A stretch of 64,000 nucleotides of DNA from Tretioscincus oriximinensis (Eukaryota; Chordata; Lepidosauria; Squamata; Gymnophthalmidae). The translations under genes were made by a program, and so were the position numbers. The stretch covers positions 683,602 to 747,601 of the forward strand of contig JAJVDF010000280.1 in NCBI GenBank assembly GCA_022410635.1, given 5' to 3'. The notes below the pieces were generated by a model that did not search any database, was not told the origin of the DNA, and saw only the letters and a list, made by a program, of their open reading frames with translations. Below, piece after piece: positions 58,718 to 64,000 of this stretch (position 1 is the first letter of the stretch; the number at the start of each line of letters is the position of its first letter).

Positions 58718-58855
58718 ATGCATCATCTCTTCGGGCTTGTTTTGGGACAGAAGGACCTTTCACGAGCAGGAGATCTCTTCTCCTTAGATGATTCTGAAAT
58801 AGAGGGATGTCTCTCAGAGGCCCTTGATCAAATAAAAGCCATTAGTTCATCTCCA
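58718..58855 (+). CDS. VEPH1: VEPH1, first coding exon (partial gene)
   Basis: This encodes the N-terminal 46 residues of VEPH1, starting [20 protein letters not shown] and ending in AISSSP. The start is chosen because the protein matches my memory of vertebrate VEPH1 from its first Met, an in-frame TAA lies nine bases upstream, and -3 is A. The exon ends in phase 0 at a consensus donor (CCA|GTAAGT). VEPH1 is the vertebrate homologue of Drosophila melted. It is an intracellular protein with a helical-repeat-like N-terminal region and a C-terminal PH domain that binds membrane phosphoinositides, expressed in the embryonic ventricular zone and reported to dampen TGF-beta receptor signalling. 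Only the N-terminus is in view, so no functional residue can be judged. Identification is by recollection, not alignment. Confidence 0.92.
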
Positions 58856-59145
58856 GTAAGTAACAATTGCAATGTCCCTACTTTGTGCATGAAATGTGTG
58901 TTTTGCAGCCAAAAATATGAATAAGAAGTTTATACATGATCTTCACATCAGTGAAATTGGAAGGAAAATAGACTGTTTGGTTTTGTACTGGCTATATCCG
59001 TTTCCCATTTATTCCAAATACGAAATGGTTTGGCCATATGTTGTTTGCACAGCAATGTGGGATCTGAGCTCAGAAATCTATTGGAAGTGCAGGATCTCCA
59101 GCCATTGTGGCTGGCTTTACCAGCAGTTTAACTTTCCTGCTGTTG

Positions 59146-59365
59146 GCAAAAGGGATGGTGGGGAGGAGGCAAGGGTGGAGGGAGTGGTTGGAGGGATGGA
59201 GGGATGGGGAAATAGATAGATGGTGGATGGATGGAGCAAGGGATGGATGAGGCAAGGGATAGAGAAGGTGGCCTGAGTGATGGNGGCAAGGGAAAGGGAA
59301 TGGATGAGGAGGGGCTAGTGCCCATTGCATTACTGTAAAGCAACAGGCTTATTTTACTAGTCTGT
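59146..59365. repeat. G-rich GGATGG/GGAGGG repeat ending in 'gcaacaggctta'
   Basis: A run of degenerate GGATGGAGGG units ends with 'aggggctagtgcccattg' and GCAACAGGCTTA, as in 20020-20345. It represents that repeat without the S2 insertion. Confidence 0.65.
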
Positions 59366-59520
59366 GACTAGTGCCAGGGTTCCAAATTATAAGGTTCAGT
59401 TACTGTGGTAACTGGGCCTGGTTGCTCATTGTCTTCTGTGACCCAACCACAATTTGAGATTTGGAGAATGGGTGGGTGTTGTATGCTACAATATGGCAAT
59501 CCCAATAGGGTGCTCAATAG

Positions 59521-59774
59521 AACCAGTTTGATGTAGTGGTTAGAGTGTGGGACTCTTATCTGGTAATTTCCAGTTCGATTCCCCACTTCTCCATGAAGCC
59601 AGCTGGGTGACCTTGGGCCAGTCACAGTTCTTTGAACTCTCTCAGCCCCACCTACTCCACAGGGTATCTGTTGTGGAGAAAGCAATAAAAGGTATATGTG
59701 CCACCCTATGGTAGGCTGCCCTGAGACCTTTGGGTATAGGGTGGGATATAAGTACAAATAAATAAATAAATAAT
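59521..59774 (+). mobile_element. tRNA-headed SINE, full length, sense within VEPH1 intron
   Basis: The head 'ccagtttgatgtagtgg' and B-box AGTTCGATTCC are followed by a body nearly identical in layout to 41026 and a tail (AAATA)n. 59835-59940 adds a further diverged tail fragment ('accatggatatatgtgg'-like). Confidence 0.9.
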
Positions 59775-60026
59775 CCTGCATTTACACAGAAAGGGACCTG
59801 GTCAATCTGGCCTTCAGCTGAGCAAACAATATATTCCCTCTTACAGGACTGTTATCTATGTAGCTATAGTAGTTTTGCTGTGATCCACCCTTATACCCAT
59901 GGATATATGTGGAATGTAAATATAAATAAGTAAAGGGAATCTCTGGGATGGAGCAGAATAGCACAGATCCTGTACCCTTCTGTTTCTAATGAAGTCAGTT
60001 TCAGAAAAATGTGTCAAAATTAATCT

Positions 60027-60040
60027 CCACTAGAGGGCAT
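60027..60040 (+). promoter_or_regulatory. CTCF-type core motif, 13 of 14
   Basis: CCACTAGAGGGCAT against CCASYAGRKGGCRS, with only the last position off. It is on the plus strand, opposite to the three motifs upstream. Confidence 0.3.
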
Positions 60041-61012
60041 CAGAGATATGTTACTAGTACATCATATATTCCCATAATGTTCAAAATGTTACAAAGAAAA
60101 GCAATGCATCCCAGATGTGGCTAGGAACTGAAAATATCTGTGTGCTTTAATGCTCAACCCTCATTCAGAAAAGAAAACACAGGGAGGGGGTAGAAAAGAA
60201 AGAATGGAATCAAATGTTAACTTTAGAGCACTTTCCTTTTGAAGTATGGCATAAGAATATTGAACCTTTTAAAACTTAAAGAGAAAAGAAAGTGCCTTGG
60301 ACAGGATGTGATTAACGATTTATAACATTGTGAAGGGGGCAGATAAAAGTGGGAACTTCAGGCTGTTCCTTCAGGCTGATTTATGGTAGGACCCGACGAT
60401 ACAAAAATAATTGTTGCTTTATGGAATGTGTAAAAGTCTTGAATTCAGTAGTGCAGACATTGCACTGTTTCCTAGCTTTTATAGCTGAAAATGAAAGAGC
60501 CATAATTAAATAGGGTTTTCCTTTGATGGTTATTTAATTGACAGTCACAGCAATAGAAAGCTATTCCTGCTATGGCCACTGATTTCCATTCATTTGCTGT
60601 ATAAAACAATATAGGTGTGTTTGATTGAGTTAGACAAGTGTAGTTCTTCTCTGCTATTCTTTTATAACTGATTATTGTAAACAGCATTTTCATAATTTGT
60701 ATATTTTTCTGTGCTGTTCTTACCTTTCCTGGGCCCTTCTGGTGAAGGGCAGAATAGAAATTTCTACAATAAATAAAAAAACAGGAAAAAATTGAATACT
60801 TGTCCAAAATTGTCCAAAATTTAGGGAAAATACAAGCTTACAGAGTTTGGCTTAATTCTTGAACCAAACTGAAACCCTTTTTGCACTGAGGGTTTGACAC
60901 ATATGTTTAATCCTTTTTTGGTCCTGAAAAACGGACTAAACCAGGGGGGAAATGTGTGGTTTTTTTCTGGTCAGTTCAGTTAAAAGCACACATGGGAATA
61001 GTTCCTGAGCCT

Positions 61013-61421
61013 AAGGCACATGGAAGATAGGGCCCTATTTGGAACTATAGCCCAGAATAAGGCTGCCTCCACATGAGCAGCTATGGCGCGCATACGCCCA
61101 ATATTCTGCAGTGCCATTTGTCAGGTGCACAATAGGACTACTCAGCAGCACCCAGGAATCTTGCTCATCTTCTTACTGCAGAAGCCCTTTGTTCTGCACA
61201 CCACACACAGGGATCGTGGTGGCTGCCTGGACGGCTCCTTGCTGGGATTGGACAACATTTACTCTAAGAAAATGCAGAACAGTGGGGCTTTTCAGTGATG
61301 AGGCACGATCCAGTGTGATGGAGCTGCCTTCATGTCACTCCCATCCGGATAAGAATCTGTCTTTCAGATGGAGCCTTATTCTGGGCTATAGTTCCAAATA
61401 AGGGGCTCTCTTCCATGTGCC
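61013..61421. mobile_element. 409-bp element with 50-bp inverted ends
   Basis: 61013-61063 ('aaggcacatggaagatag' through 'ctatagcccagaataagg') recurs inverted at 61371-61421. The motif ATAGCCCAGAATAAGGC also appears in degraded form near 11770, 20462 and 32098, suggesting a dispersed MITE family of unknown class. Confidence 0.7.
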
Positions 61422-62123
61422 ATTGTAGACTATGGTTGGCCCAGCCATAGTTGTCAATGGCATACCATTTGTCAGCACCTGTTTTGAATTACTGCCCAAA
61501 ATAAAGTTCAGTCATGAAAGAGCCAGAGTGATCATTTAAATGCAGATGGATAAGAAGAATAAAAGAACAAAATTATTTACTTTCATTTTTTTATTTCAGT
61601 TTAGGCTGTCATGACATTTTTGCCTGTTGCAGAATGATTCCAGAAGCTGCCATCCTTTCACCCCCCCAGCTTTCATACAGCAAGCCCAGGGTTATTTGGC
61701 AGGATTAGGGCCACCACAAAGCTGGAAACCTTTCAGCTGCTGTCAGCCAGAACCTTGCCAAATTTTTGTATTAGTGCCAGCACTGAATGCAACTGGAATA
61801 TTTTATTCACACTCTTTGCCTCTTTATGTTTCTGTATTTTAGTTTGTTTATACAATATTTACATTGCAGGCTTCAGTTACATCTGGGTCAGCTGGACTGT
61901 TTTCACTATCAGAATGGCAAAACCTGAATTGCTGATTAATAATTTTTTCTTACTTCTCCATCCTTCCAATCCTCCAATGATTTCCTTCCTTTAGAATCCA
62001 ACTATTTATTTCTTTGGAACATACATTTTTAAGCTTTGGTAGAGTGAAGAATTATGCATTTAGTATTGTTTGTAACTTAGTACTTATGTGTACCTATGGA
62101 TAATTGCAGGAACCCTTGATTTA

Positions 62124-62200
62124 TATATTTAATGCTTTTTTATCCCACCCTATACCCAAAGGTCTCAGAGTGGGTTGCAGAATATAAAAAACCTGCATAC
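62124..62200 (-). mobile_element. SINE/LINE tail fragment
   Basis: Antisense 'ctatacccaaaggtctcag' matches the tail of the SINE at 59521. Confidence 0.55.
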
Positions 62201-62535
62201 AAAAATAATCACAGTGTTTTTGGCTGCATGCAGATGAGGGGTTGGTAGTTTGTGTATGCCTTGCTCCTAGTTGCATGATTAAGAATTCACCCCACTTGGT
62301 CATGGATGTTCAGGAATCCAGCTTTATTCTGAGTATATCTGGGTGAAGTTATTCAATGACTGAATTTGTCTGGCATTAAAATTAAATAATTGAAAAATGA
62401 TCCAAATAGTAGTTTGGCCTTGACATAAAGAAATAATGTTCTACTAGAGCTATCAAACGTAAATTCCTCCTCCTTTTGTTTTCATTTGGATACCATATGT
62501 GGCTTCACAAATTAATATTATTTTTTCCCAACCAG

Positions 62536-62751
62536 GACTACCAAACTAATGACAATGACCAAGCAGTTGTAGAAATCTGTATCACTCGGATCACCACGGC
62601 CATTAGGGAGACAGAATCCATAGAAAAACATGGAAAAGCACTTGTTGGACTTTGGGAATCATGCTTAGAACACAACTTGAAGCCTTCAGGAAAAGATGAG
62701 GACACACCTCATGCAAAGATTGCATCCGATATTATGAGCTGCATTTTGCAG
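62536..62751 (+). CDS. VEPH1: VEPH1, second coding exon (partial gene)
   Basis: 72 codons, phase 0 at both ends, giving residues 47-118: from [20 protein letters not shown] to [12 protein letters not shown]. The acceptor CCCAACCAG|GAC and donor CAG|GTAAGA are consensus. Joined to the first coding exon the frame is open, with no stop, N or frameshift. It matches the strongly conserved N-terminal part of vertebrate VEPH1 with only scattered substitutions by memory. The composition (amphipathic Ile/Leu/Ala helices) fits the armadillo/HEAT-like fold proposed for Melted-family N-termini. The human protein is about 830 residues, so roughly one seventh is in this window. The remaining exons lie to the right. 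Confidence 0.95.
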
Positions 62752-63640
62752 GTAAGAATGCTTTTTGCAGAGTATTATATTACAATGAGGCACATGGTAT
62801 CTCTCCATCCATCCATCCATCCATCCATTAAGAAAGAGGCTATAGCTCAGCTTGGACAGCAGAAGATTGGTGGTTTGTTCTCCAGTCTCTACCCACAGAG
62901 GTAGGTAATGGGAAACTTGCCTCAGTATTTCTGCCAAGAAAACTTCATAAAGATGCCATGCTGTCAACAAAGGATTTCATGGTACCAAACAACAACAACA
63001 ATATATCAAAAGCAAGGCATATTGTTGATGATTCACACTGGGAAAATTCCCTATGAGAAATAATACAACCTGCTCCCCTCACCAGCTAGAAGAATCACTA
63101 TCCAATACCCCTATAAGACATAACACAACTAATTTCTTCAACTCATCCCCCTTCACTCCTCTGTTCATTCATTTGTATTTTATGTTATTTGTTAGGAATC
63201 TCTCTCAAGTAAAAATCCAATAAATTTTTATTCTCTATTGCCAACAATTTCATTTCAACAAATGATGAGAAAATAGGTGGATCTGCTATCCCAGTCTTAA
63301 TACTTCCCAAAAGGGAGGGACTGGATGAGGAACTAATAGTGACTGGAATCTTAGGAAGCAAAAAAAAGGAAAGAAGACCTGAGAGAACTCAGACTTTAAA
63401 AGGTGACTCAATGCAGATGGACTCAAAAGNAGGGCAGGAATGATCTTATGGAGATATGTCCTAATGAATAGAAATGTCTATGAAGGTTGGGAATTTTTGC
63501 GTAATTATATTTTAGAATTTTAAATTATACAAAATTTCACAATTCCTAAAAGAAGGGAGAATGGGCAGGATCTAAAGAGACCAGGGTGAATTAACCCAGA
63601 CATTAAACACTTGCTAAAAAGGGGGAAAATAAATGTTTTA
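62752..63640. other. VEPH1: VEPH1 intron start, non-coding
   Basis: GTAAGA donor, then a short (ATCC)n run at about 62800-62828 and unremarkable AT-rich sequence. Confidence 0.7.
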
Positions 63641-63950
63641 GAAATGGAAGGAGAGGAAAATATCTAAGGAAAAAATATAACGCAATTTGTAGAAATTGCA
63701 GGAAAGTAATCGATAAACGAACTGGAGCTTGCGAAAGGTCAAAAATAAGGGCAAAATCCTTCATTAAAGATGATAAACCAGTGGAACTGGTTGCCACAGG
63801 AGGTGGTGAGTTCTCCTTCACTGGAAGTCTTCAAAGAGAGGCTGGATAGTCATCTGTCTGGGATAGTTTAATGAATCCTGCAATGAGCAGAGGTTGGATC
63901 CGATGACCCTGGAGGTCCCTTCTAACTCTGTGATTCTATGATTCTATGTA
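63641..63950 (+). mobile_element. CR1 3' end, (ATTCTATG) type, in VEPH1 intron
   Basis: The ORF2 C-terminal region and 3' UTR ('ggaactggttgccacagg', 'ggctggatagtcatctgtc', 'gaccctggaggtccct') end in three ATTCTATG-type units. 5'-truncated, perhaps starting further left near 63350. Confidence 0.85.
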
Positions 63951-64000
63951 CTAAAAAGAGAAGTCAAAGACTTTTACAGGATGGAAACAGGGAGTTGATC

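Larger units (their letters stand above)
58856..62535 (+). other. VEPH1: VEPH1 intron between first two coding exons, 3680 bp
   Basis: It begins GTAAGT and ends in TTTTTTCCCAACCAG. It contains a G-rich repeat (59146-59365), a full-length sense SINE (59521-59774), a CTCF-type motif (60027), an inverted-repeat element (61013-61421) and an antisense tail fragment (62124-62180). No further exon recognised inside. Confidence 0.88.

Noticed and set aside
1..64000. Endogenous retrovirus, CRISPR array or bacterial-type operon
   Set aside because: No LTR pair, primer-binding site or retroviral reading frame was recognised; no regularly spaced repeats; gene structure and repeats are those of a vertebrate chromosome.

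Overview
This is AT-rich vertebrate nuclear DNA, most likely from a squamate reptile and possibly a gecko. I infer this from the repeats: tRNA-headed SINEs of the type common in lizards, CR1 LINEs ending in (ATTCTATG)n or (TTCTTATG)n, L2-like and L1-like LINE tails, mariner-like and hAT-like miniature elements, and long (AAT), (GAA) and (GGA) microsatellites. The species cannot be fixed from the sequence. Isolated single Ns point to a draft assembly.

One protein-coding gene is supported. At the right end, on the + strand, are the first two coding exons of a gene I recognise as VEPH1 (ventricular zone expressed PH domain-containing 1, the vertebrate homologue of Drosophila melted). The ATG is at 58718 with an in-frame stop just upstream. 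Coding exon 1 ends at 58855, a 3680-bp phase-0 intron follows, and the next coding exon is 62536-62751. The rest of the gene, including the PH domain, lies beyond position 64000. No other exon is recognisable, so 1-58500 is upstream intergenic DNA and/or the intron behind a 5' non-coding exon.

The remainder is a layered repeat landscape. 1-716 holds a minus-strand CR1 ORF1 (zinc-knuckle and SGNH-esterase region) that is still open. 2.7-3.15 kb is a CR1 tail inserted into a SINE. 8.27-8.55 kb is a GAA/GGA microsatellite on a SINE tail. 13.5-13.7 kb is a GC-rich patch with a perfect ETS/CRE palindrome. From 15.6 to 51.8 kb there are eight copies of one miniature DNA-transposon family with TAGGCTGACC termini: four long and four short foldback copies. 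Several have readable 7-9 bp target duplications, two sit inside CR1 elements and one is itself split by a CR1. 39.7-40.8 kb holds a GC-rich element with a 210-bp palindrome beside a perfect 130-bp direct repeat. 47.65-48.79 kb is a 1.14-kb nested-palindrome element.

I see no CRISPR array, operon, true tRNA or rRNA gene, or recognisable endogenous retrovirus. The observations most worth checking are the paired octamer (POU-type) sites conserved in all four long TAGGCTGACC elements, the nested insertion history, the two large palindromes, and a perfect CTCF-type core motif at 12945. All family assignments come from reading the sequence, not from alignment.
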